Of a stretch of 64,000 nt of DNA, positions 37,757 through 46,191 are shown piece by piece; within the stretch, counting starts at the first letter, position 1; the number at the start of each line of letters is the position of its first letter. The notes beneath the pieces are model-generated. The model was not told the origin of the DNA, ran no database searches, and saw only the letters and a program-made list of their open reading frames with translations. The DNA is taken from positions 4,471,646 to 4,535,645 of the forward strand of contig NC_012489.1 of assembly GCF_000010305.1 (NCBI RefSeq), given 5' to 3'. This stretch comes from Gemmatimonas aurantiaca T-27. GTDB lineage: Bacteria; Gemmatimonadota; Gemmatimonadetes; Gemmatimonadales; Gemmatimonadaceae. The position numbers were made by a program, and so were the translations under genes.

Positions 37757-37841
37757 CGTTTGTCATGCGACATCGTCGCGGTCTTTTCTCTTCTGGTCAA
37801 CGTTCGCTGACTCTCTGCTGAACTTCTTGCTGAGCGCTGTC

Positions 37842-38795
37842 ATGTCGTTACTGCAAACTGTCGTCGGCTGGTTCTCCGGCACATCGTCTGCCGCGGGTGC
37901 GCGTGCACACGCGGCCTCGTCCGGCTCCGCAGGTCACGCGCTGCGGGACACCAACGAGCAGCGTCGGACCGTCGCGGCCGCCGCACCCTGGCAACTCGAG
38001 ACAGGAACGGCCACCGATCCCGGTTGTGTGCGCGAGCTCAATGAGGACACCCTGTTGTTGCAGGTGCCCGGATCGCCCGATGCGATGCGTCGCCACGGGG
38101 TATTGGCTGTGGTGTGTGACGGCATGGGTGGTCATGAAGCAGGTGAAGTGGCCAGCGCACTCGCCCGCGATACCATTGCTGCTGCGCTTCGTGCCGACGA
38201 CGCGCAACTGCCCGATGCACTCGTGCACGCCATTCAGGCAGCGAATGGTGCCATCTTCGATGCCGGGCGCAAACAGTCGGCGCTCCGGGGTATGGGCACT
38301 ACCTGCTGCGCGCTGGTGTTGCGCGACGGGGCGGCGTGGTGTGCGCACGTCGGTGATTCGCGTTGTTACCTGCTGCGTGATGGCGATTTGTTGCTCATGA
38401 CCGAAGATCATTCCGCCGTCATGGACATGGTACGCCGTGGCATCCTGTCGCTCGAAGAGGCGCGCCATCACCCCGACAAGAATGTCATCTCCCGTGCGCT
38501 CGGCAGCCATGCTGCGATCGAGGTGAGCAGTTGGAATCACCCGTTTGTGGTGCAGCCGGACGATGTGTTTCTGCTGTGCTCTGATGGTCTCTATGACCTC
38601 GTGAGTGATGAGGACATTCGTACCGTCATGATGCATGGCACCCCGCATGCGCAGGTCGCCTGTGACCGGCTCATTGCCCTGGCACGGGAGCGTGGTGGAC
38701 TCGACAACATCTCGGTGGTGATGCTGCACCTGCGTGCCGCCGACCGACCGGCTGCCTCACCTGGCGCGACACGTACCATCGAGATCATGCGATGA
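37842..38795 (+). CDS. PP2C-family Ser/Thr protein phosphatase
   Basis: The 317-residue metal-dependent phosphatase has intact motifs: TDPGCVRELNEDTLL, CDGMGGHEAGEVAS (Asp93), AHVGDSRCYLLRDG, EDHS, LLCSDGLYDLVSDEDI and GLDNISVVMLHL. An N-terminal Ala/Ser-rich segment (about 1-50) precedes the catalytic domain. It probably reverses phosphorylation by the two flanking kinases. The ATG at 37842 is preferred over an upstream TTG at 37827. The stop overlaps the next kinase by 4 nt (ATGA). Confidence 0.95.
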   Translation: MSLLQTVVGWFSGTSSAAGARAHAASSGSAGHALRDTNEQRRTVAAAAPWQLETGTATDPGCVRELNEDTLLLQVPGSPDAMRRHGVLAVVCDGMGGHEAGEVASALARDTIAAALRADDAQLPDALVHAIQAANGAIFDAGRKQSALRGMGTTCCALVLRDGAAWCAHVGDSRCYLLRDGDLLLMTEDHSAVMDMVRRGILSLEEARHHPDKNVISRALGSHAAIEVSSWNHPFVVQPDDVFLLCSDGLYDLVSDEDIRTVMMHGTPHAQVACDRLIALARERGGLDNISVVMLHLRAADRPAASPGATRTIEIMR

Positions 38796-40675
38796 TCGGG
38801 CGCGTGGTGGGGAACTACCGCATCGTCGATCGCCTCGGTGACGGGGGCATGGGCACCGTGTACCGCGCGGTCGATCGCATGCTCGATCGCGAAGTGGCCA
38901 TCAAGGTGCTGCGCGCCGACCTCGCACGGAAAGACTCGCTGGTGGAGCGCTTCCGGCAGGAGGCCCGTGCTCTGGCACGTCTCAGTCATCCGCGCATTGC
39001 CACCTTGCACGGACTGGAGCAGCACGAGGACGAGCTGCTCATGATCATGGAGTTCGTGCGTGGGGATACCCTGGAAGCCATCGTGGAGCGCTCAGGGCGC
39101 ATCACCTGGCCACGTGCCTGTGAGCTGTGTATCGCGGTGCTGGATGCTCTCGATCATGCCCACGACATGGGCGTGGTGCATCGGGACATCAAACCGGCCA
39201 ACGTGATGCTGGCGCACAATGGCGCCGTGAAAGTGATGGACTTCGGTATCGCCCGCATGCTGGGTCGTAGCCGGCAGACGCAGGTGGGCCACTCGGTGGG
39301 TACCCCGATGTACATGGCGCCAGAGCAGTTGCGGGGCCACGAGGTGGACGCGCGCACGGACATTTACGCGGTCGGCGCGGTGCTCTTCGAGCTCATCACC
39401 GGACGCATGGCGTTCGATGCCGACTCGGACTACGCGTTGATGATGAAAAAGCTCAATGATCCGCCGCCACCAGCCAGCCAGTTCGTGCCGGACGTGCCGA
39501 GCATTGTCGATGCGATCGTGTTTCGGGCGATGGCCAACGAGCCTGCCCATCGATTCCCGAATGCCATGGCGTTTTCGCAGGAGCTCACGCGAGCGCTCGA
39601 AGCGGCGCCATCGAGTGCGCGAGGCAGTGCGGCCAAACGCTCCACACCAGCTCCCGAGACCCGACTGGCCGTGGACGCACCGAACGACGCGGTGCTCGAT
39701 GAGGCGCCGACGACTCGTGATCCGCGTGAGGTGCGCGAGCCGGTCGCAACCCGGCTCGCGGCACCCAAGGCCACCGTGGCACAGGGTGGAGATATCGCCG
39801 AGACCCGCGTGGTGGCAGAAACCAACGAGCACGCACGCCCCTCGGCGATGCTGTCTGGAAAGTTCGATAGTGGTGCCCCGATTGCAGGAAGTCGGTGGAG
39901 TGACTGGCGTGTGTATGCATCAGCCGGCGCACTGTTTGCGGCCGTGGCGGTTGGTATGCGTCTGACCCGCACCGATCCGGTGACGCCGGTGAAGCCTGGT
40001 GCGGACACCACCACCGCGATCATGCCAGCGGGACCCGTTTCACCCGCGCCGCCGAGCGCTGGCGAAGATCTCGCCTCACTGCGTGTACCACCTTCGTCAG
40101 CGCCGGTGGTGCCACCCGTGTCGAACCCCGCACCGCAACCTGCACCCAGGCCGACCCCACCCCCGTCGGCAGACAAGCGCCGTGAACGTGATGCGACGCC
40201 TCCAACGCGGGACCGTGGAGCGAGCGGCGGTGCGGAGCGCCCCACGCCACCTCGCAATGAGGTGCCACGAGAAGCACCGGATGTCCCCGTGGTGAGTGTC
40301 ACGCCAACGCCGGCACCGTCATCGCCCGCCGAGAGTGCCGCGGCAGCACGTGAATCGATTCGTGCGGCGCTGGGCAACGCGTTGGGGGAACTCGCACAGC
40401 CTTCAGGCGCGGAATCGTTGCTGCAGGGCGGCGTGAAGAACGACTGGGTGGCGCTCGCGCGTGAAGGCCGAGTGTCGGCCAGTGCTCCACAAGGTCTCGA
40501 TATCTCCCTGCAAGGCACACAGGCCACGGCCACATTTTCTTCGGACGTCAATGTGCGATCGCCCTTCGGAGCCAATCGCCGACGTGCGGCGCAGTTCACC
40601 GCCGAGTTGCATCGCGATGGAACGCGGTGGCGCGTGACCAGTGTACGCCCCACCGGATCGCTGTCACTCAAGTAG
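38792..40675 (+). CDS. Ser/Thr protein kinase with transmembrane helix and Pro-rich extracytoplasmic tail
   Basis: The 627-residue Hanks-type kinase has the Gly loop LGDGGMGTV (about 15-23), Lys38, HRDIKPAN (130-137), DFG (150-152) and APE (176-178). A disordered charged linker (270-365), a transmembrane helix (about 373-390) and a long Pro/Ala/Ser-rich region (395-500) lead to a terminal domain (about 505-627, with KNDWVALAREGRVSASAPQ and TAELHRDGTRWRVTSVRPTG). That terminal domain has no catalytic motif and may be a sensor. It is translationally coupled to the PP2C gene. Confidence 0.94.
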   Translation: MIGRVVGNYRIVDRLGDGGMGTVYRAVDRMLDREVAIKVLRADLARKDSLVERFRQEARALARLSHPRIATLHGLEQHEDELLMIMEFVRGDTLEAIVERSGRITWPRACELCIAVLDALDHAHDMGVVHRDIKPANVMLAHNGAVKVMDFGIARMLGRSRQTQVGHSVGTPMYMAPEQLRGHEVDARTDIYAVGAVLFELITGRMAFDADSDYALMMKKLNDPPPPASQFVPDVPSIVDAIVFRAMANEPAHRFPNAMAFSQELTRALEAAPSSARGSAAKRSTPAPETRLAVDAPNDAVLDEAPTTRDPREVREPVATRLAAPKATVAQGGDIAETRVVAETNEHARPSAMLSGKFDSGAPIAGSRWSDWRVYASAGALFAAVAVGMRLTRTDPVTPVKPGADTTTAIMPAGPVSPAPPSAGEDLASLRVPPSSAPVVPPVSNPAPQPAPRPTPPPSADKRRERDATPPTRDRGASGGAERPTPPRNEVPREAPDVPVVSVTPTPAPSSPAESAAAARESIRAALGNALGELAQPSGAESLLQGGVKNDWVALAREGRVSASAPQGLDISLQGTQATATFSSDVNVRSPFGANRRRAAQFTAELHRDGTRWRVTSVRPTGSLSLK

Positions 40676-40718
40676 AGAACACATTTCGGCGCATCAAGAC
40701 CAGCACCAGGATCAACAG

Positions 40719-40764
40719 CAACACAAAGCGCGACCGTGAATGTCCACGGTCGCGCTTTGTGTTG
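40719..40764. terminator. 20-bp perfect bidirectional hairpin terminator
   Basis: The arms CAACACAAAGCGCGACCGTG and exact complement have a 6-nt loop. AAAG/CTTT and CAACA/TGTTG lie at the stem base, so both strands end in a U-containing descending arm. It closes the kinase operon and the convergent small-protein operon. Confidence 0.88.
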
Positions 40765-40838
40765 TCGAATCCCGATGTTGTCTTCGAGCCTGCGAGATGC
40801 GGCGCGCTGCCGTGGTTTGCAGCGCGCCGCGGACGGTA

Positions 40839-41132
40839 CTACTTGCCGCGCACCGCCGGTGTGGTTGCTGCCTTGGCGGCCGGCTTCGCCTTCGTTGCCG
40901 GTGCCACCACCGGCGCAGCAGGCGCCTTGGCCATCACCGCGCTGGTGCTCCGCGCGCTCTTGTCGACATCCCGCACGGCGGCAGGCTTTGCCCGCACTGC
41001 CGCCGACTTCTGCTTGGGGTGCTTCTGCACATGAGATCCCACCGCGTTCACCGACGCCACGCCACTGACAGGCGCCGCACCGACGGGAGGCTGCACGAGG
41101 GCCAGGGCAAGAGCAAGTGTCGTGTAGAACAT
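40839..41132 (-). CDS. Small Lys/Ala/Pro-rich exported protein
   Basis: The 97-residue product has a signal peptide (LALALALVQPPVGAAPVSG) and a low-complexity basic remainder (KHPKQKSAAVRAKPAAV, ATKAKPAAKAATTPAVRGK). It is probably disordered and could bind nucleic acid or an acidic polymer. Its ATG overlaps the stop of the DUF6438 gene by one base (TGATG), so it appears to be translated from the same message. Confidence 0.55.
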   Translation of the reverse strand: MFYTTLALALALVQPPVGAAPVSGVASVNAVGSHVQKHPKQKSAAVRAKPAAVRDVDKSARSTSAVMAKAPAAPVVAPATKAKPAAKAATTPAVRGK

Positions 41133-41737
41133 CAGCGATTTCCTCCGGGTCCGACGACCCAGGTTGGTGTGCGGGCGATGCTGTCCACCGCCACGGCCAA
41201 TTGACGAATGATCGGTGGCGCGCCGGTGCATCCCGTATCGAGACGCACGGTGCGCGTGTGTGTGCCATCACGGAACGACAGGAAGATGCTCGGGCCATCG
41301 GTCATGAATTGACCGCAGCCCGGCGCCTCGTGCACGTACAGACTGTCCTTGATGTTCGAGAATTCGGTCTGAAAGCGACGCGTGAGGGCCGCCACATCGT
41401 TGGCCGGCACCGCGCCCTTGTGAATACCCAGGCTTTGTGTGTGCTGCCGACCATCGAAGTGCACCGAACCGTCCGCGAACAGTGCCACCGCATACACGGG
41501 GCACCGTCCGTAACACGGACCGCGCTCGAGCATCAGCACCGCCGGCGCGGTGGACGTGGCCTGCGGCGACGTCGATGCATCTGCGGGTTGCGCCGTGGCC
41601 GTCTCCCCCGCCGGCTGCTGTTCAGCAGCCGGCGTACGGCACGCCGTGGTGAGACTCGCCGAAGCGAGACACGCCAGCGTGAGGGACACTCGAACCACGC
41701 GCGTCATGGCCATCGAGGCATTGCGCAAGCGACTCAT
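41132..41737 (-). CDS. DUF6438-domain lipoprotein
   Basis: The 201-residue lipoprotein has a lipobox (ASASLTTAC, Cys33) and a Thr/Ala/Gln-rich spacer. A DUF6438-type domain follows (about 65-195: MLERGPCYGRCPVYAVALFA, SVHFDGRQH, and a second Cys pair in EAPGCGQF and DTGCTGAP). The four Cys suggest disulfides outside the cytoplasm. Function is unknown. It starts with an ATGA overlap at the end of the metzincin gene. Confidence 0.8.
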   Translation of the reverse strand: MSRLRNASMAMTRVVRVSLTLACLASASLTTACRTPAAEQQPAGETATAQPADASTSPQATSTAPAVLMLERGPCYGRCPVYAVALFADGSVHFDGRQHTQSLGIHKGAVPANDVAALTRRFQTEFSNIKDSLYVHEAPGCGQFMTDGPSIFLSFRDGTHTRTVRLDTGCTGAPPIIRQLAVAVDSIARTPTWVVGPGGNR

Positions 41738-44700
41738 CGACGGAGGGCCCCGGTGGTGGCATCAATGACCAGCCGCGCGCTCTTGGTGCCGTCGGATACG
41801 TGCAGGTCGAGGCGTTCGATTGCACCGAACTGCGAGAGATCGAGTGTGCCGGTGCGCCCAAGGGCGATCACTTCACCGGTCGTGCGATCCCGGACCATCA
41901 CCGCCGGGGACACCGCGGGCGACCAGGTGAGTTCTGTTCTGCCGCCACTACGCCGCAGTTGGGCCATGGCATTCACCGGTATCGCGGTCGTGGCACCGGC
42001 ATTCGCCGCCATGGCCAGTGCACTCGTGCGCACGGCACTCCGGGCGGAGCCGAAGGCCCCGGTCGCTTCACGCACCGACAGGCGCACCAGCTTCTGCTGC
42101 GTGGCTTCACTCATCGGCACGGCCACCACAAACGCTTCCTGTTCACTGCGCGCATCGTCCACACGATACGGCGAGAAGCGCCACGTGAACACCGGACGGT
42201 TGTTCGCATCGAAACCCTCGATGACATGCGTGCCACGCGCATCGGCCGTTGCCGGCGACGCGGTCACCGAGAAGGCCGGGTCGAGCGTGATCCCATCGGC
42301 CGCAATGCCGCCCGACACCAGCAACGCTCGCGTCGGCGCCAGCAGGTTCCCCACACCGTTCGGGTTGGCCTGACGGAAGTCCATCACCTTGCGGTAGTTG
42401 TGCGCGCTCACCCACTGGTTCGGGCAGTACGTCATGATGTCGTTCACCACCGGTCCCTTGATGGCATTGCCGCCGAAGGTATCCATGCCGTACACACCAA
42501 TGCGGCCATCGGAGAACGGGTAGTTCGGGTCAGGGCCGGCTGCACCACCACACGGTGCATGACGCAGGCCCATCGTGTGCCCCAACTCGTGTGCGAACGT
42601 CAGGCGGCTTTCCGCGGGACCGAAATCTGAGCCTTCGTCGATGCCGATCGCGGTGCGTGCGGGAATGCCGTTGGCGAGACCCAGGACACCGCTCGTGCCA
42701 CGCGTGCGGATCAGACCGTAGTAGTAGTGCGCACCACCTTCTGCCTGCCGCACGATCTCCACGTCACGTACGAGGCGAATCCAGTCGTCGAAGTTCTGCG
42801 AGCCGATCGTGTAGTCGATCACCAGTGCCGTGCGCACCGTCGCGTTGATCACTTCGAGCGGCCACACCGAGCGGAAGATGTTGAACAGCGAACTGCTGGC
42901 CACACCCACCGCGCCGCTCCGCCCCTGCTGCACCGGGATGAGCTTCATCGTCATCGGCGGCACCGAGATCACGTTGAGCGGCATCGGGCCGACCACGGGA
43001 TACACGTTGTCCGTTTCGTTCGATTCGCCCACCAAGTTGTTCGGATCCACATCGGCCAACAATGACACGCCGGCCCGGATCATGGAGCCCGAAATCGAGA
43101 AGTCGGCCGAGCAGCAGCTCTCATCGAGCGTCGAGGTCGGCGTCGCCGTGGCATTGAACGTGGCAATGGTCGCGTTCCCTTCGATGACCCGGAGTCGCAC
43201 CTGCGCCGTGCCCAGTCCGGTACGGCTGCTGCGGACAAACACTCGTGCCACTGCCTGCCGATTGGCGACCAGCGGAATGCGGCCGTCGGCCTGCTGCACC
43301 GACTGTACCACGTACATGCCCGACACGTCGAGATTCACGCTGCCGTCGGTGGCCGCCACGGTCACGGCAATCGTTCCCGAACGACGGGGATCTGCCTGCG
43401 AGATCGCCGAGATGGTGGTGGTACCCGGCGTGAGCGCACGGACCACACCATCCGTGGACACGGTCGCCACATTGGTGTTGCTACTCTGCCAGATCACCGC
43501 CGTGTTGGCCGACCCGGTGACCGTCGTGCGAGCCGACTGCGTCTGGCCAGGCACGAGCGACATGACGGACGGCGTCACGCTCACGTTCACGGTGGAATTC
43601 GGCGCGACCGTCGCGCTGATCTGGTAGGCGCCTGTCTCCCCTGTGTTGTACGTGGTGGTGTTGATGATGTAGTTGCCGGCCGGCAGCGTCGCGAGAATGC
43701 GCGCATTGGTCGTCGTGCTCGAGGCATCGTCATTCTCGGCCACCACCGCACCGGTCGCGCCGTTCTGCAGAATGAGGTACGCGTCGACCACCGTGCTGGT
43801 CATCTCGATCTGCACCGACGTGGTGGTGGTGAGTGTCAACCCCGTCCGATGCATGTACCGCGCAGGGCCACCACCATCCGAGAGGGCACAATCGGTGGTG
43901 CTCAGCGTGTTGATGGTCGACTGCCCCAGGGTGATGGTGCGGTTCACACCACACGGGTCGACGGCCTGCACCAGCGAAATACGATAGGGACCCGTCTGGC
44001 CCGGATAGCCGGTGGCCAGCACGGTGTAGCGGCCAGGCGCGAGGGCGACTTCGAGATAGGCATCGGTGCCCGTGCCGCTGTCGTCGTCCTGTGCCACCAC
44101 ATTTTCATTCTGGTCGAGCACCACCGCCACGGCATCAAACGCCGTGCTGGCCACTTCCACACGATAAAGACCACGTGTGGCCACGGTGATGTCGTACCGA
44201 TCCTGATAGCTGCCATCGTTCATGCGACACGCCGACGTGGCGAGAGTCGCCGCGAGCGTGGTCGGAAACGTCGTCGTCCGTCCGGTGGTGCATGGGACGG
44301 GTGCGTTGCGCAGCGTCAGTTGGTAGGCGCCGTACGTGCGCGGGTCGAACACATTGGCGATGATCTCGTACCGACCGGCCGGCAGCGTGCGCATGATGCG
44401 CGCATTGCGACCCGTGTCGCCGTCATCGTCTTCCACGATGATGTTGAGTGCCGAGTCGACGAGGAAGAGATAGGAATCCAGCACCGTGCTGGACATCAGG
44501 ATCTCCACCTTCGTACGGGTCGTCAGCGTGAACGCATAACGCTGCAGGGCCGTGCTGTCACTCAGCACACAGTCGTTGGCCGTGAAGGTGCCGGCGACGG
44601 TCTGCCCCATCGGAAGCGCGCGGACCACGTTGCACGGGTCGGGCGCGACCGTAATGGCCGCCGATCCGGTGATCCCTTCGCTGGTCGCGCTGATGGTGGC

Positions 44701-45258
44701 CGTGCCGGGTGCCACCGCAGCCACGAGGCCGGTAGCGGTCACGCTCGCAATCGTCGGCGCCGAGGAGCTCCACGTCACGGCGCGGCCGGCCAGCGTGGCG
44801 CCCGCCGCGTTGCGCGGAGCCGCGCTGAGTTGCACGGGCGTGCGGCCCATGGTCACCGTGGCGGTGGTGGGCGTGATCCCCACCGTCGCCACCGTCGATC
44901 GCACCACCACGGCTGCACTGCCGCTCACCGAACCCACCGTGGCCGAAACCGACGTCACGCCATCGGTCACGCCGGTCACCACCCCCGTGGCCGACACAGT
45001 CGCCACGGCCGGGTTGGAGCTGCTCCACACTACCGACCGTCCGGTGATCGCCGTGCCATCGGCTTCACGGGCGGTCGCCGTCAAACCGGTCGACTGAGCT
45101 GGCTGCACAGTGACCGAGGCCGGCGAGACATCCACAGACGACACGACACGGGGGGCGGCCGCTTCACCACCTCCACATGCCGTCATGAGGGCAACAACGG
45201 CCGCCAGCGAGGCGGCGCGCCACGCTCTCGCGACCGTGGATTTTCTGGTGGCGATCAT
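41734..45258 (-). CDS. Giant lipoprotein metzincin protease with Ig-like (BIg2) and PPC-type domains
   Basis: The 1174-residue surface or periplasmic protein has a lipobox (VVALMTAC followed by GGG). In order it shows two bacterial Ig-like BIg2 domains (about 35-200, SVDVSPASVTVQPAQS and WSSSNPAVATVSATGVVTGV), three PPC-like beta domains with LPAGRYEIIANVF-type strands (about 205-590) and a third BIg2 (about 595-680). A CARDB-like section comes before the protease, whose zinc motif HELGHTMGLRH (about residue 890) and Met-turn VNDIMTYC define a metzincin. C-terminal strands end the protein. The ATG at 45258 gives the lipoprotein signal. It is followed by two coupled genes. Confidence 0.88.
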   Translation of the reverse strand: MIATRKSTVARAWRAASLAAVVALMTACGGGEAAAPRVVSSVDVSPASVTVQPAQSTGLTATAREADGTAITGRSVVWSSSNPAVATVSATGVVTGVTDGVTSVSATVGSVSGSAAVVVRSTVATVGITPTTATVTMGRTPVQLSAAPRNAAGATLAGRAVTWSSSAPTIASVTATGLVAAVAPGTATISATSEGITGSAAITVAPDPCNVVRALPMGQTVAGTFTANDCVLSDSTALQRYAFTLTTRTKVEILMSSTVLDSYLFLVDSALNIIVEDDDGDTGRNARIMRTLPAGRYEIIANVFDPRTYGAYQLTLRNAPVPCTTGRTTTFPTTLAATLATSACRMNDGSYQDRYDITVATRGLYRVEVASTAFDAVAVVLDQNENVVAQDDDSGTGTDAYLEVALAPGRYTVLATGYPGQTGPYRISLVQAVDPCGVNRTITLGQSTINTLSTTDCALSDGGGPARYMHRTGLTLTTTTSVQIEMTSTVVDAYLILQNGATGAVVAENDDASSTTTNARILATLPAGNYIINTTTYNTGETGAYQISATVAPNSTVNVSVTPSVMSLVPGQTQSARTTVTGSANTAVIWQSSNTNVATVSTDGVVRALTPGTTTISAISQADPRRSGTIAVTVAATDGSVNLDVSGMYVVQSVQQADGRIPLVANRQAVARVFVRSSRTGLGTAQVRLRVIEGNATIATFNATATPTSTLDESCCSADFSISGSMIRAGVSLLADVDPNNLVGESNETDNVYPVVGPMPLNVISVPPMTMKLIPVQQGRSGAVGVASSSLFNIFRSVWPLEVINATVRTALVIDYTIGSQNFDDWIRLVRDVEIVRQAEGGAHYYYGLIRTRGTSGVLGLANGIPARTAIGIDEGSDFGPAESRLTFAHELGHTMGLRHAPCGGAAGPDPNYPFSDGRIGVYGMDTFGGNAIKGPVVNDIMTYCPNQWVSAHNYRKVMDFRQANPNGVGNLLAPTRALLVSGGIAADGITLDPAFSVTASPATADARGTHVIEGFDANNRPVFTWRFSPYRVDDARSEQEAFVVAVPMSEATQQKLVRLSVREATGAFGSARSAVRTSALAMAANAGATTAIPVNAMAQLRRSGGRTELTWSPAVSPAVMVRDRTTGEVIALGRTGTLDLSQFGAIERLDLHVSDGTKSARLVIDATTGALRR

Positions 45259-45451
45259 GAACCGACCTCTATGGTTCGGTAGTGAACGGTTTGGACGGTG
45301 ACCCGCCCCGGACTCGTGGGTCGCCCCCGGCTGCTGCGCCGGCCGACGTATGGCATGCATTCCGTGCTCCTCTGGTAACAGGTTCCCGCATTTCACGCGT
45401 AGAAGTGCGCGCTGATGGCTCATTTCGCAAAGAAGCGAACGTTTTTCCTGG

Positions 45452-46132
45452 TCATCCCGCCACGAGCATGGCCGATGCGAGCGCCGTGGAGGCGGTTCGC
45501 TGCCTGGCTGCGGCTACGACGGCATTGCAAGCCACCTGAGGGTGGTCGGCCGTTGGCCGCTGCGCCAGCACGTCCAGCCCCTCTCCGGCGACGGCGCGAG
45601 TGCACAGCAGGAAGCGGTCGTCAGCATCTACCATGAAAGGCTGTGCCCACGTCACCGCCACGGCACGAGACAGCGGCTGCGTCACGGTGTCGCCCGAGAG
45701 CCGGTAACGATCTCGCCCGCGAAGCAGGTAAAGCGGCGCGCTGCCGACAAACGCACCACTGGCCATGCCCTGGTGCACCAGCAGGACCGCGCCGCTCACC
45801 GTCACGCCCCGCATGAATCGCTGACGTCGCGCGGTGCCACGCACCGCATCACACCCGGCCTCCAGCGCTCGCACCAGCCAACCAGCACGGAGCGGTCCAT
45901 CGCGTTCGAAGTAACCGGCCACCGTTTCGAGCATCAGGCGAGAGGCCAGGCTCGCGCCGGGTGCGCCGCGGCATTCCACCACCATGGCCAACACCCCCCG
46001 GGCGCCCAGCGCTTCCGGAGTGACGGGTCTGATGACACGCGCCTGTGCCTCATGTTGGGGGTCGGCACCTGCGTCCACGCACACGCCGGCCCGCACCCGC
46101 GCGTCCACGCTGTCCCACGCGATCGACTCCAT
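45452..46132 (-). CDS. Degenerate PP2C-fold protein lacking metal-binding residues (pseudophosphatase candidate)
   Basis: The 226-residue protein aligns by eye over its whole length with the PP2C at 37842-38795. VLAMVVECRGAPGASLASRL stands where VLAVVCDGMGGHEAGEVASA is expected, GAFVGSAPLYLLRGRDRYRL where AHVGDSRCYLLRDGDLLLM is, DRFLLCTRAV where DVFLLCSDGL is, and ASTALASAMLV in place of LDNISVVML. All the metal-site acidic residues are therefore lost, while the scaffold is kept. It lies 59 bp downstream of a Ser/Thr kinase in the sigma-kinase operon. A GTG at 46153 would add seven residues. It may bind phospho-Ser/Thr or regulate the kinase or sigma factor. Confidence 0.7.
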   Translation of the reverse strand: MESIAWDSVDARVRAGVCVDAGADPQHEAQARVIRPVTPEALGARGVLAMVVECRGAPGASLASRLMLETVAGYFERDGPLRAGWLVRALEAGCDAVRGTARRQRFMRGVTVSGAVLLVHQGMASGAFVGSAPLYLLRGRDRYRLSGDTVTQPLSRAVAVTWAQPFMVDADDRFLLCTRAVAGEGLDVLAQRPTADHPQVACNAVVAAARQRTASTALASAMLVAG

Positions 46133-46191
46133 ACCTCTACACGCGCAATTCACGCCGCAATTGGCTCATGGCCCGGCGACGCGGCGATCCT

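Noticed and set aside
37806-37833. Three GCTGA repeats at 11- and 12-nt spacing before the PP2C start
   Set aside because: Only five conserved bases per copy, spacing is unequal and it lies inside an operon. Chance is likely.
41734-45258. Repeated Ig-like segments as a possible CRISPR or tandem DNA repeat
   Set aside because: The similarity is at protein domain level and spaced by tens of codons; the DNA is not a regular repeat array.
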